Source: Halobacteriaceae archaeon Tc-Br11_E2g27
GTDB lineage: Archaea > Halobacteriota > Halobacteria > Halobacteriales > Haloarculaceae
Assembly (NCBI GenBank): GCA_001564135.1
Contig: LKNH01000093.1
Location: 1-9,253 of the forward strand
Direction: 5' to 3'
Length of the DNA stretch: 9,253 nt
Shown here: one piece after another, positions 1 to 6,600 of the stretch
Numbering within the stretch: position 1 is the first letter of the stretch
Layout: each line of letters starts with the position of its first letter
Notes under the pieces: generated by a model
What the model saw: only the letters and a program-made list of their open reading frames with translations
Databases searched by the model: none
Told to the model about the DNA's origin: nothing
Program-made: the position numbers and the translations under genes

Positions 1-1147
1 CGTTCACCAGTTCGTATCCGAGCCCCCAGAGGAGTGTCGTGAACCCAAGTGCCGGCGGAAGACAGACAACTGCTGCGCTGGCTGGGTTTGTTTTGGCCGT
101 TTTGAGAATTCCACCAATCGTCCCCGGCCGCGAATAATCGGGCGTTGCATGGTCGGTCGGCCGGAGCGATTCGACGGTCACTGCTGCGCCTGCACCAACC
201 AGCAGGACGAAGGCGACGCCGGCATAGACGAACAGCGCTCGGAACGTAACCTCGCCGACTGGGGTCGTAACCGACTCTGACAGTCCCGGCGAGAGGACAC
301 TTGCGACGGTCATAATGAGTACGGCAAGCGCTGGAAAGACGAGCAACACAACGAACAACTCGGCAACAAGTTCCAGGTAGCCGCCAGCTCGCTGGTGGAC
401 GCGTTCCTGACGCTGTCCCAGCAGTCGTCCCTCCATTTTCAGATAGCCTTCGAGCGAATCGCGTCCCTGGGCGGCGTGCTCTCTGAACTTGAGCAAAAAT
501 GGAGAGAGCAGGTTCCGAGAGGGCGTATCCCGTGCAACCATCGACAACCCCTCGTCAAGACTTCCCGTTAGCGCCCCTTTGTTGAGAGCAGTCCGAAACG
601 AGTCGGCAGTTGCTCCGTATGCATCCTGTTCTGCGATGCGCTTTAACATCTCTCGCTGGTTGTTGGTTCCTGACGCGAGAACGCGCATATACCGAACCGC
701 ACCCGGAAGTGTTCGTTCGATATCGGCCCGGCGAAGGGCGATGAGTCGGTTAAGATAGAGGCTCCCGCATTTGAGTATACACCAGCGGCCGATACCACCA
801 ATTGCTAGTCCGAGTATCGCTGCCAGATATATTCGTGACAGGCTCGGCAGTGCGGCGTGATTTAACAATGGAATGCCGCCAGCGAGAAAGCCAAATACTG
901 CATTCCCAATGGAGGCCGGCAACAGGAGTATTGCCAGCATCGTCACCAACCATAGTGTTATTCCCGTCAACCAAGCCAGTCCGTACACGCGTGCAATGTA
1001 CACGTCGAAGTTCGTCGAGAGTCCGGCAGCCCGGTACCGGCGGCGGTCACTGTCATGAGTGCTGCTGTCTGCATGGCGTGAAAAGAGCGCGTAGGCGCCG
1101 CGGTCAAACGGCCCAAGTCCGACGCTCGTTTTGCTTTGCCCGCCCAT
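1..1147 (-). CDS. PilC/TadC-type pilus assembly membrane protein (type II secretion system F domain), C-terminus outside window
   Basis: This is the membrane platform protein of an archaeal type IV pilus-like machine, the partner of the ATPase encoded just upstream. I translated 382 residues from ATG at 1147 with no stop to position 1, so the gene is partial. The visible part has a basic N-terminus, hydrophobic stretches at about residues 55-78 and 106-124, and a soluble helical region at about 145-255 typical of the T2SSF/GspF fold. The region around residues 143-160 (ADIERTLPGAVRYMRVLASG) and a following GSLDEGL segment fit that family. Further membrane segments lie at about 257-285, 302-324 and 357-378. 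Haloarchaeal PilC proteins usually carry two such modules, so a second one probably lies off the left edge. The start codon shares its first base with the ATPase stop (TGATG), which implies translational coupling. The family call is firm; which pilus system it belongs to is unknown. Confidence 0.88.
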   Translation of the reverse strand, partial: MGGQSKTSVGLGPFDRGAYALFSRHADSSTHDSDRRRYRAAGLSTNFDVYIARVYGLAWLTGITLWLVTMLAILLLPASIGNAVFGFLAGGIPLLNHAALPSLSRIYLAAILGLAIGGIGRWCILKCGSLYLNRLIALRRADIERTLPGAVRYMRVLASGTNNQREMLKRIAEQDAYGATADSFRTALNKGALTGSLDEGLSMVARDTPSRNLLSPFLLKFREHAAQGRDSLEGYLKMEGRLLGQRQERVHQRAGGYLELVAELFVVLLVFPALAVLIMTVASVLSPGLSESVTTPVGEVTFRALFVYAGVAFVLLVGAGAAVTVESLRPTDHATPDYSRPGTIGGILKTAKTNPASAAVVCLPPALGFTTLLWGLGYELVN

Positions 1148-3363
1148 CAGTTCCCTCCGTGTTGACTGGCCTGTCTGCTTAGTCGGTCAACCGTCGCAGC
1201 CTCGTTCGTCTGGAGGTCGGCGAGCAACTCGAACAGCTCATCAAAGTCGTTCAGGTCCTCGTTGACCATATGCTGGACATAGCGGTGTTTCCGATGGAAT
1301 TCGGCCTCGACTGCATCCTGTGTGCGGTCGGTGAGTGTCCCGATTCGTGAGAAGGTATTTATTCGGCAGTGGTGAGTCTCATCACCGAGGTCTGGGTGGT
1401 CGTAGGCAAATTCAAACGCTCCAGCATCCGTTCGCCAGGCAACGCTATTCCAGTAGATTGCTGTTCCTTGCTTTTCGATGACACCGGTTCGCTCGCTGGT
1501 TGTTGTCTTCTTGTAAGTCTCTTCGTCGATAAGTTCGACCACCTCTCCAACGTAGCGTTCCCCGCCCGTCCGACGTGGGAACACAACGAGGTCAATCTCC
1601 CGAAGCAGATACGGAGGGAGTCCCTGCTCGACAATCCGGTTGACCAGTCCCTCGATATCATCCGCATGAGTTGTACCCAATAACCCATGGCCTGTGTTAA
1701 CAGACTCCGCAAACGTTTCGAAACTCGCTGCGGTATTTATCTCCGCGATGACCTCGACATCCGGATTCAGGTAGTTACACTCAGTCATCAGGTCGGCCAT
1801 CGTCACCTGCTTGTGGTTGTTTTCGTGCTCGCGTGTGGTGAGCGAGATGCCGGTTTCGTGTGGGAGTTGCACTTCACGAGAACCCTCGTCGATGCTGATA
1901 GGCCGGTCTTCGAATTTGACAAACGGCATATGGGCATTCATGAGCGTCGTTTTTCCGACGCCCGTTGGCCCGGCAAACAGGACAATCCCGTGGTGTTCAT
2001 AACAGAGCCAGAGCAGGGCGACCAACTCGGTGGGCAAACTCCCGCTTTGCACGAGGTCGACCGGTGTGAGAACGTCGGGTGATTGCTTGCGGATTGAGAT
2101 ATGCGGACCGTCCTCGCTGATTGTCGAAAGAGCAACGGCACACCGAATCGTTTCATCAATTCCGTCCGGACTCAGGTTCACCTTTGCGCTGGGATTGCTG
2201 GCATTAAGTTCGGTTCCGTCGGCTGCGGCAAGCTGTGTCACCACATTTTCGAACGCCTGTTCGTTTTCGAAGGTGAGGTTTGTCGGGATTCGCTCGGCAT
2301 GCTCTCCAACGCCACGTGGGATGACTTTGATTCGCTCGCCGACGCGGTTTGCTTCGATATCTTCGAGTCTGGGGTCACGGATTGGAATGGTCAACTGCCC
2401 ACAACCAACGTAATCTCGAAGGACATAGTAGACGAGGTCAGCGAGACGGTCATCTGCGTACCGCCGGCCAACCGGTGGGACAGCGAGGTCGTATTCGGCA
2501 AGTGCTGACCGAACCCGGTAGCTGAGTGCATCCGCCCAGGCACGCGTATTTCGACTCCTGAGTCGTCGTGAGAGTAACGTTTCAGCACGCTCACGAACAA
2601 ATGATACTTCGTCATCGAGTAGACCATCGATAGCGCTCTCCCAGATACGCTCTTTGCACTCCTCGATAAGCTCCTCGTCACCAGGGAGCAGGTCAGGCTC
2701 ACGGACTGCATATTTGACGGGGAACGGGTCGTTGCCGAGCAGATTCTCCCGATATCGGATGACGGGTATCTCGAACTCGTGAAAGGAAACAGTGTACTGC
2801 TCCAACCGCTCGCTTGCAAACCGGTCAATAAACTCGGGGTCATCGGGGAGTGGCGTTCTAGCCGGCGAGTAGTCGCTGGTATGAACAATAACTCCCTCAT
2901 CTCCTGTATCGGCAACCTCGATGCGGTCATCCAGTGCATACGAGGTGAGCGAGCCAAGACAGGCTAACTCGGCGAGTGCGTGGTATTCAATCCGTCGCCG
3001 GGCATCGTGTGAACAATCGAGCAACCGGTCGAGGGCCCGCTCGTGTTTCGGCCGGAACCCCTCGTTCATCACCTCGACGGCCCCCTCTCGGGTTTTTGGT
3101 CGAACGATGTGTGCATCCTCGAAATGGGTTGTTATCTGCTCAAGTGCGGTCCGGTCGGGTTCGGTCAGTGCCGGTTCGCGAACGTCGTAGCGAAACTCTC
3201 CACCGTCGTTTGTGATTGTTACGACAACCCCTGGTCGGAGTTCGTACTGTGACTCCACTTTCTTTGCATACCACGCTTCCGGGTCGTCCGGCGGTAGCGG
3301 CGGCGGAACGTATGATTCCCCTTCAGCGGATGACTCCGCCAATTCGAGTCTCCCCCCTGTCAT
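1147..3363 (-). CDS. PilB/TadA-type type II/IV secretion system ATPase
   Basis: This is a cytoplasmic hexameric ATPase that would power assembly of a pilus-like filament through the adjacent PilC-type protein. It has 738 residues. A long acidic N-terminal region (about 1-300) precedes the core. The core shows a DPRLEDIEAN segment at 330-339, a Walker A motif GPTGVGKT at 465-472, an Asp-box-like ISIDEG at 489-494, a Walker B-like VEVIAEI at 536-542, and a His box around NTGHG and TTHADD (556-569). The usual archaeal GEVRG after Walker B is replaced by AEINT, so the conserved arginine is missing there, although the glutamate (E541) remains. The C-terminal 130 residues are charged and less conserved. 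The start at 3363 is supported by a TATA-like box about 28 nt upstream, which fits a leaderless transcript. The assignment as a secretion ATPase is secure; equivalence to any numbered PilB paralog is not. Confidence 0.93.
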   Translation of the reverse strand: MTGGRLELAESSAEGESYVPPPLPPDDPEAWYAKKVESQYELRPGVVVTITNDGGEFRYDVREPALTEPDRTALEQITTHFEDAHIVRPKTREGAVEVMNEGFRPKHERALDRLLDCSHDARRRIEYHALAELACLGSLTSYALDDRIEVADTGDEGVIVHTSDYSPARTPLPDDPEFIDRFASERLEQYTVSFHEFEIPVIRYRENLLGNDPFPVKYAVREPDLLPGDEELIEECKERIWESAIDGLLDDEVSFVRERAETLLSRRLRSRNTRAWADALSYRVRSALAEYDLAVPPVGRRYADDRLADLVYYVLRDYVGCGQLTIPIRDPRLEDIEANRVGERIKVIPRGVGEHAERIPTNLTFENEQAFENVVTQLAAADGTELNASNPSAKVNLSPDGIDETIRCAVALSTISEDGPHISIRKQSPDVLTPVDLVQSGSLPTELVALLWLCYEHHGIVLFAGPTGVGKTTLMNAHMPFVKFEDRPISIDEGSREVQLPHETGISLTTREHENNHKQVTMADLMTECNYLNPDVEVIAEINTAASFETFAESVNTGHGLLGTTHADDIEGLVNRIVEQGLPPYLLREIDLVVFPRRTGGERYVGEVVELIDEETYKKTTTSERTGVIEKQGTAIYWNSVAWRTDAGAFEFAYDHPDLGDETHHCRINTFSRIGTLTDRTQDAVEAEFHRKHRYVQHMVNEDLNDFDELFELLADLQTNEAATVDRLSRQASQHGGN

Positions 3364-3387
3364 ATAGGCGAATTGGATACTCTTTCC

Positions 3388-3396
3388 AATTTAAAG
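3388..3396 (-). promoter_or_regulatory. TATA-like box for the PilB-type ATPase gene
   Basis: Read on the minus strand this is CTTTAAATT, about 28 nt upstream of the ATG at 3363. That spacing puts transcription start at or next to the start codon, the usual haloarchaeal leaderless arrangement. It indicates that the pilus pair has its own promoter, separate from the lipoprotein gene upstream. Confidence 0.55.
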
Positions 3397-3448
3397 GTTA
3401 GTAATTGATTCGGACTCCTTTAAAAACAAACCGCTGTGTGACTATGAA

Positions 3449-3463
3449 TGGTTTTTTGAACCA
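3449..3463. terminator. Small T-rich hairpin downstream of the lipoprotein gene
   Basis: A 5-bp inverted repeat (TGGTT / AACCA) encloses a 5-nt T-rich loop, about 43 nt past the lipoprotein stop codon. Several other T or A runs lie in this 142-nt gap. It could contribute to transcription termination between the lipoprotein and the pilus ATPase gene. The stem is short, so this is a weak call. Confidence 0.25.
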
Positions 3464-3505
3464 CAAAATGTACTTCAAAACCGCCCTTTGTCTCTATAAG
3501 CCGTT

Positions 3506-4246
3506 TTATGCTTCAGGGCCGCTAGATTCGTCGATAACGGTTGTCACATCGACACCGGCATACTCACGGATAACTTCGAGTTGGTAATCCGGCGCAGCGG
3601 GAACGGTAATCTGTGCACCTTCTTGCAGTATCGATTCGTCGTCATACTCTTCGATGCCGGGGAACTCATACCAGTAGCCGTCGTCGAAATCGTCGCTGGT
3701 GATGAACAGTTCGCCGGCGACCAATAGGGTGTCAGTGTCAAGCGTGATATCTACTGTCTCCTCGTCCTCGTCGTATTCGAAGCTGAATAGGTTTGTCTGT
3801 ACTTCTCCGATTTCTGCCCAGAGCCGCCAGTCATCATCTTGTAGCCGGACAAGCCAGACTTGCTCCTGTGACTCGCGTGTGTCCTCCTCGCCGAAGACAA
3901 ACGACACCTCGACTATGGCACTTTCTTCCCCTTCGTTGGTTATTGCCACGTGGTCAACGATGAGCGTGACATCCTCGAACGCTTCAATATCGTCTTCATC
4001 TAATCCAAAGTCTTCCAACAGCGGGCTCTCTTCGTGAAACAGTTCCCGTACCCCGTCTTCGTCGCCGTCGTTAAGAAGCGTATAATACCGGACAACAACT
4101 CCTTCTGGACTGTTGTCATCAGGAGATACATCGGTTTCGTCTACGTCGTCCAACCCACTGCCAGTGTCATCACTGCCGCCGAGACAGCCCGCAAGGGAAA
4201 CCGTTGTCGCTCCCCCAAGTGCTGTCACCAGTTCACGCCTGTTCAT
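3506..4246 (-). CDS. Tat-exported lipoprotein with NTF2-like (DUF4878-type) domain
   Basis: This is a predicted cell-surface lipoprotein of 246 residues. It begins MNRRELVTALGG with a twin arginine at 3-4, followed by a hydrophobic stretch and the lipobox LAGC with C21 as the lipidated cysteine. This is the common haloarchaeal Tat-lipoprotein signal. An acidic, Gly/Ser-rich linker (22-45) leads to an NTF2-like domain at about 46-146: helix GVVVRYYTLLNDGDEDGVRELF, then alternating strands ending in WLVRLQDDDWRLW. That pattern resembles DUF4878-type proteins. A second acidic, mostly beta region (about 155-246) matches nothing I recognise. The gene is divergent from a small winged-helix gene 92 nt away, which could regulate it. 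Function is unknown; binding of a small ligand or a role in envelope stability is only a guess from the fold. Confidence 0.82.
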   Translation of the reverse strand: MNRRELVTALGGATTVSLAGCLGGSDDTGSGLDDVDETDVSPDDNSPEGVVVRYYTLLNDGDEDGVRELFHEESPLLEDFGLDEDDIEAFEDVTLIVDHVAITNEGEESAIVEVSFVFGEEDTRESQEQVWLVRLQDDDWRLWAEIGEVQTNLFSFEYDEDEETVDITLDTDTLLVAGELFITSDDFDDGYWYEFPGIEEYDDESILQEGAQITVPAAPDYQLEVIREYAGVDVTTVIDESSGPEA

Positions 4247-4267
4247 AGTTCATTCTGTCCGCACTGC

Positions 4268-4277
4268 GATATAAATC
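4268..4277 (-). promoter_or_regulatory. TATA-like box for the lipoprotein gene
   Basis: On the minus strand the sequence reads GATTTATATC, centred about 26 nt upstream of the ATG at 4246. This predicts a leaderless transcript. It lies in the 92-nt divergent region shared with the winged-helix gene. Confidence 0.6.
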
Positions 4278-4306
4278 ACCGGACTTAATTTGTACGCTCG
4301 TAGGAA

Positions 4307-4316
4307 AGAATATGTA
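4307..4316 (+). promoter_or_regulatory. TATA-like box for the small winged-helix gene
   Basis: The AT-rich stretch AGAATATGTA lies about 27 nt upstream of the ATG at 4339, the right spacing for a leaderless archaeal transcript. It is less canonical than the box on the opposite strand of the same intergenic region. Confidence 0.4.
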
Positions 4317-4338
4317 GTATCGACCCATACGGCTGCCT

Positions 4339-4569
4339 ATGAGTACGCAAGGACGAGAAACGGAGTTTGAACTCGATGATGTCTCCGCCGTGTTCAAATC
4401 CCGCGAGGATTATGCCGAACCGCTTACAGCACGCGAAATTGCAGATGAACTTGACTGCTCGCGTCGAACGGCACTGAACAAACTGCACCAACTCGAAGAG
4501 CAGACTGACCTGAAAAGCAAGAAAGTTGGTGGGCGCAGTCGAGTCTGGTGGATTCCTGTTCACGTCTAA
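4339..4569 (+). CDS. Small winged helix-turn-helix DNA-binding protein
   Basis: This 76-residue protein is a predicted transcription regulator. The segment LTAREIADELDCSRRTALNKLHQLEEQ (29-55) fits a helix-turn-helix: helix 2 is REIADELD, the turn is CS, and the recognition helix is RRTALNKLHQLEE. The basic segment SKKVGGRSRVWWIPV (60-74) fits the beta wing. No effector domain is present, so it is a bare wHTH of a type frequent in haloarchaea. It is divergent from the Tat lipoprotein gene, so control of that gene or of itself is plausible but not shown. It ends 18 nt before the convergent end of the MinD partner gene. Its antisense ORF on the minus strand is a shadow. Confidence 0.8.
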   Translation: MSTQGRETEFELDDVSAVFKSREDYAEPLTAREIADELDCSRRTALNKLHQLEEQTDLKSKKVGGRSRVWWIPVHV

Positions 4570-4587
4570 TCAATCACGCCGATTCTC

Positions 4588-5127
4588 TTATTCCGTCGTA
4601 AATCCCCATTGCTCAGCCTTCGCTTTGGCATCGGCCCGCGCTCGCTGTTGAATCGTCTCGATACGTTGTTCATCCGAGAGAAACGCTTCGACGGCGGTTG
4701 CCGACTGCGTGGTGTCCTGCGCTTCGAGCCGACTGTCCGGTGCTTGTCCTCGTGTTCGCTCAATCAATTGGGGGTCGCCAACCAGCCGTTCCGCAGGGAG
4801 GGTTGGGGGTATCCGTAGCGCCTCGTCTTCGTGTATCTCGACAAGGATGTCCTCCTCGAGTTCGTACAGCTCAATCCGGTATGGACCCGTCACCGCAATT
4901 TCATCCAGTGCAGGGGGCCCGGCCGTATCGGTTCCCGTGTGATAGGCAACAACTGGAACGCCGTCAATGAAGGTAAGCACTCCTACTCCCTCTGTATCCA
5001 GAAGGAGTGTATCCTGTGGTTTCAGTCGCGCATAGCCTGTAACTTGCTCTTCGAGGACGGCAGACAGTGCTGTCCCAAGGTCGCTCACAACGCGCTGTCG
5101 AAGCAACTGTCCACGAGGAAGTTTCAT
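4588..5127 (-). CDS. MinD-partner protein of unknown function (HVO_0596-like, possible PATAN/DUF4388-like core)
   Basis: This 179-residue protein is translated from an ATGA overlap with the upstream MinD/ParA gene, so the two products are probably made together. I see no catalytic motif, signal peptide or membrane segment. Residues about 28-90 read as a compact beta-rich module (TGYARLKPQDTLLLD, then GVLTFIDGVPVVAYHTG). The strand-loop-strand with a central DG is reminiscent of PATAN/DUF4388 domains that bind partners in bacterial polarity and signalling systems; this similarity is judged by eye and uncertain. The C-terminal part (about 115-179) is charged and helical. From memory, the gene after minD2 in Haloferax volcanii (HVO_0596) has the same arrangement and has been linked to cell shape and motility. 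I infer the same pair here from layout, not from an alignment. Confidence 0.72.
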   Translation of the reverse strand: MKLPRGQLLRQRVVSDLGTALSAVLEEQVTGYARLKPQDTLLLDTEGVGVLTFIDGVPVVAYHTGTDTAGPPALDEIAVTGPYRIELYELEEDILVEIHEDEALRIPPTLPAERLVGDPQLIERTRGQAPDSRLEAQDTTQSATAVEAFLSDEQRIETIQQRARADAKAKAEQWGFTTE

Positions 5128-5891
5128 GGATGGTCGGGAATGACGGCACTCCGGAACCGGTCGGCAACGGCATCCGAGGAGCCATTGTTAATATCAAGCG
5201 ACCGAGCGCCAGCCCGATATTTTTGTGCTGCTGGTGACTCCGGCGCGTGTGCTAACAATGGCTTCCCGGCGCGTCTGGCTGCCCGTGCGTGCTCCGTCTC
5301 GGGGACTGCTGTGAGAATATCACCCTCGAAATATCGCTCTGCTTGCTCGGTGATTTGAGCGATAGCCTCATCGTCAGTCACACGGTTGAACAAGACGCCC
5401 GCGATATCTGTTCCGTATGTCATCGCGTACTCCTGTACTTTGAGCCCGTCGGAAAGCGACGGGACGGTTGGCTGCAAGACGATAATGACTCTATCTGCGA
5501 GGACAACGGGGAGGACTGCCGTTCGGCTGTCCAGTGCCGCTGGTGAATCCAGCAGAATGATATCGGTATCGTCCGCAAGCGAGGCAACTACATCACGAAG
5601 GCGGGTTGGGTCGGCTTCCTGAAAGCCAGCGAGCGATGTTCCACACGGAACGACGTTCATTCCAAACCGTTCGTAGACGGCATCTTCGACGGGTGCATCA
5701 CCGGATAGCACCTCGTGCAGGGTGGTATCGATATCGTTCAACCCAGCATGAAAAAGAATGTTCGCCATTCCGGTATCTGCGTCGATGACTGTCACGTCGT
5801 AGGAGTCTGCAAGCGCCATTCCAAGTGCGAGCGTACTTGTCGTCTTGCCAGTCCCCCCTTTCCCACTCGCAACTGCGAACGCCTCGACCAT
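5124..5891 (-). CDS. MinD/ParA-family deviant Walker A ATPase (MinD2-like)
   Basis: This 255-residue cytoplasmic P-loop ATPase belongs to the MinD/ParA/SIMIBI group, which dimerises on ATP and positions cellular structures. The deviant Walker A motif is KGGTGKTT at 11-18, with the signature lysine K11 and the catalytic lysine K16. The switch I/A' region is VTVIDADTGMANI (33-45), and Walker B is DIILLDSPA (110-118). The family-typical VLQPTVPSLSDG (138-149) and FNRV (168-171) follow. There is no obvious amphipathic membrane-targeting tail. I place the start at 5891 rather than the longer in-frame ATG at 6071. The P-loop then lies at residue 11 as usual, a strong TATA box sits about 25 nt upstream, and the extra 60 residues are low-complexity and cover the upstream gene. 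Its stop overlaps the start of the next gene by 4 nt (ATGA). Haloarchaea have several MinD paralogs; the partner gene suggests MinD2. Confidence 0.9.
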   Translation of the reverse strand: MVEAFAVASGKGGTGKTTSTLALGMALADSYDVTVIDADTGMANILFHAGLNDIDTTLHEVLSGDAPVEDAVYERFGMNVVPCGTSLAGFQEADPTRLRDVVASLADDTDIILLDSPAALDSRTAVLPVVLADRVIIVLQPTVPSLSDGLKVQEYAMTYGTDIAGVLFNRVTDDEAIAQITEQAERYFEGDILTAVPETEHARAARRAGKPLLAHAPESPAAQKYRAGARSLDINNGSSDAVADRFRSAVIPDHP

Positions 5892-5910
5892 GCACTCGGT
5901 TCGTTCGTTC

Positions 5911-5922
5911 TTATTTATAAAC
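5911..5922 (-). promoter_or_regulatory. TATA box for the MinD-like operon; decides the start codon
   Basis: On the minus strand the sequence is GTTTATAAATAA, one of the clearest TATA elements in the window, 20-31 nt upstream of the ATG at 5891. It predicts a leaderless transcript beginning at that ATG and argues against the longer reading frame that begins at 6071. Confidence 0.72.
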
Positions 5923-6016
5923 ACTTGCATCACGCCGCCAGCGCATCCGGAGAAACGTAATGCGCACCCGCAACCGTTGCCGACCCGTGCGAGTACGGTG
6001 GTGAATCTGAATGTGC

Positions 6017-6184
6017 TCAGTTGCGAACCCACTTGGAGTGTCGAACATCGAAACTCCCACAGACAGGGCACCGATGGTGTTGGACTTCAAACGTCGTCTC
6101 ACAGGAGAGACAGACGTATGGAAGTGACTCATCCTCCCGGTCGTGCCGTCGTGAGACGGCTTTGGCCCTGTCGAGCACACCCAT
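6017..6184 (-). CDS. Small zinc-ribbon protein (55 residues)
   Basis: A short gene that a length-based ORF caller would miss. It starts at ATG 6184 and ends with TGA at 6017-6019. The protein begins MGVLDRAKAVSRRHDRED, continues YVCLSCETTF, and ends with CPVCGSFDVRHSKWVRN. Two CxxC knuckles about 12 residues apart form a classic zinc ribbon. The short helical N-terminus followed by one ribbon is a common layout among haloarchaeal small zinc-finger proteins. The cysteine spacing and the promoter-like sequence upstream support it over the overlapping 94-residue frame on the same strand, which has no recognisable motif. It is 125 nt upstream of the MinD-like gene in the same direction, but that gene has its own TATA box. 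Function is unknown; such proteins may bind nucleic acid or proteins. Confidence 0.78.
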   Translation of the reverse strand: MGVLDRAKAVSRRHDREDESLPYVCLSCETTFEVQHHRCPVCGSFDVRHSKWVRN

Positions 6185-6214
6185 CGCAACCACATTTACC
6201 TGCAGGATACAGAG

Positions 6215-6223
6215 TAATAAAAA
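6215..6223 (-). promoter_or_regulatory. TATA-like box for the small zinc-ribbon gene
   Basis: On the minus strand the sequence is TTTTTATTA, about 35 nt upstream of the ATG at 6184. This would give a transcript with a leader of roughly 8 nt. It adds modest support to the small gene. Confidence 0.42.
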
Positions 6224-6335
6224 GGGAGATGATTGTTTAGGTTATTTTTGACCGCTGCTGTCTTGCGATTTTACGCTCACAAAGAATCTTTGCGGTTGGT
6301 GTCGGTATACTACTGGATGTAAGCTATTGCACAAC

Positions 6336-6357
6336 CTTGCCACCTCGGCGTGGCGAG
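6336..6357. repeat. Hairpin in the intergenic region
   Basis: CTTGCCAC and GTGGCGAG form an 8-bp stem with one T-G mismatch (a wobble pair in RNA) around the 6-nt loop CTCGGC. It is the most stable-looking hairpin in this intergenic region. It could be part of a small RNA or the remnant of an element; nothing else identifies it. Confidence 0.5.
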
Positions 6358-6583
6358 TATGGGACCGACGTTACGTCCGGCAGTATATCCGTTCACAGAT
6401 TGGTAACTATACCGGTCGACGGAACAATTGATGGTTCGCACGCAGGAGGGATGGTGGCGAATCTATCACCGCTTTCATCGACTAGTATAGCTACCTGAAT
6501 ATCGCATAGTTACATAAGATATAACATATACACAAACAAACACTAACCTGATTAAAACTCTACTATATTACATATCATATTGT

Positions 6584-6600
6584 TGGCTATTACCCAACTA
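6584..6600. repeat. Short inverted repeat over the stop of the acyl-CoA synthetase gene
   Basis: GTTGG and CCAAC flank a 7-nt spacer, and the right arm overlaps the TAG stop codon. Together with the AT-rich sequence that follows on the minus strand it may help 3'-end formation. The stem is only 5 bp, so the call is weak. Confidence 0.25.

Larger units (their letters stand above)
6185..6597. other. 413-nt intergenic region with no supported gene
   Basis: I find no convincing coding sequence here on either strand: all frames are broken by stops, and the few short ATG frames (15-25 codons) show no motif. The right-hand side (about 6240-6300) holds the approach to the zinc-ribbon promoter. The middle (6303-6414) is rich in inverted repeats. 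The section from about 6495 to 6597 is markedly AT-rich and lies just past the stop of the acyl-CoA synthetase gene, so it may hold that gene's termination signals. Confidence 0.6.

Noticed and set aside
2101..2508. 135-codon plus-strand frame antisense to the pilus ATPase
   Set aside because: Antisense shadow, Cys-rich composition without organised motifs and no promoter or partner.
2391..2957. 188-codon minus-strand frame inside the pilus ATPase gene
   Set aside because: It is a same-strand shadow in another frame, rich in Ser, Arg and Thr, with no motif, while the ATPase frame carries all family motifs.
3405..3587. 60-codon plus-strand frame between the pilus and lipoprotein genes
   Set aside because: It overlaps the lipoprotein 3' end in antisense, has no recognisable features, and sits on promoter and terminator sequence.
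5892..6071. In-frame 60-residue N-terminal extension of the MinD-like ATPase from ATG 6071
   Set aside because: It would bury the P-loop far from the N-terminus, is low-complexity, overlaps the zinc-ribbon gene, and reads straight through the strong TATA box at 5911-5922.
5911..6195. 94-codon open frame on the minus strand
   Set aside because: It has no motif and is basic and biased, unlike acidic haloarchaeal proteins; the other frame at 6017-6184 encodes a clear zinc ribbon.
6423..6490. Short plus-strand ATG frame of about 19 codons in the intergenic region
   Set aside because: Too short, no promoter at the expected distance and no motif.
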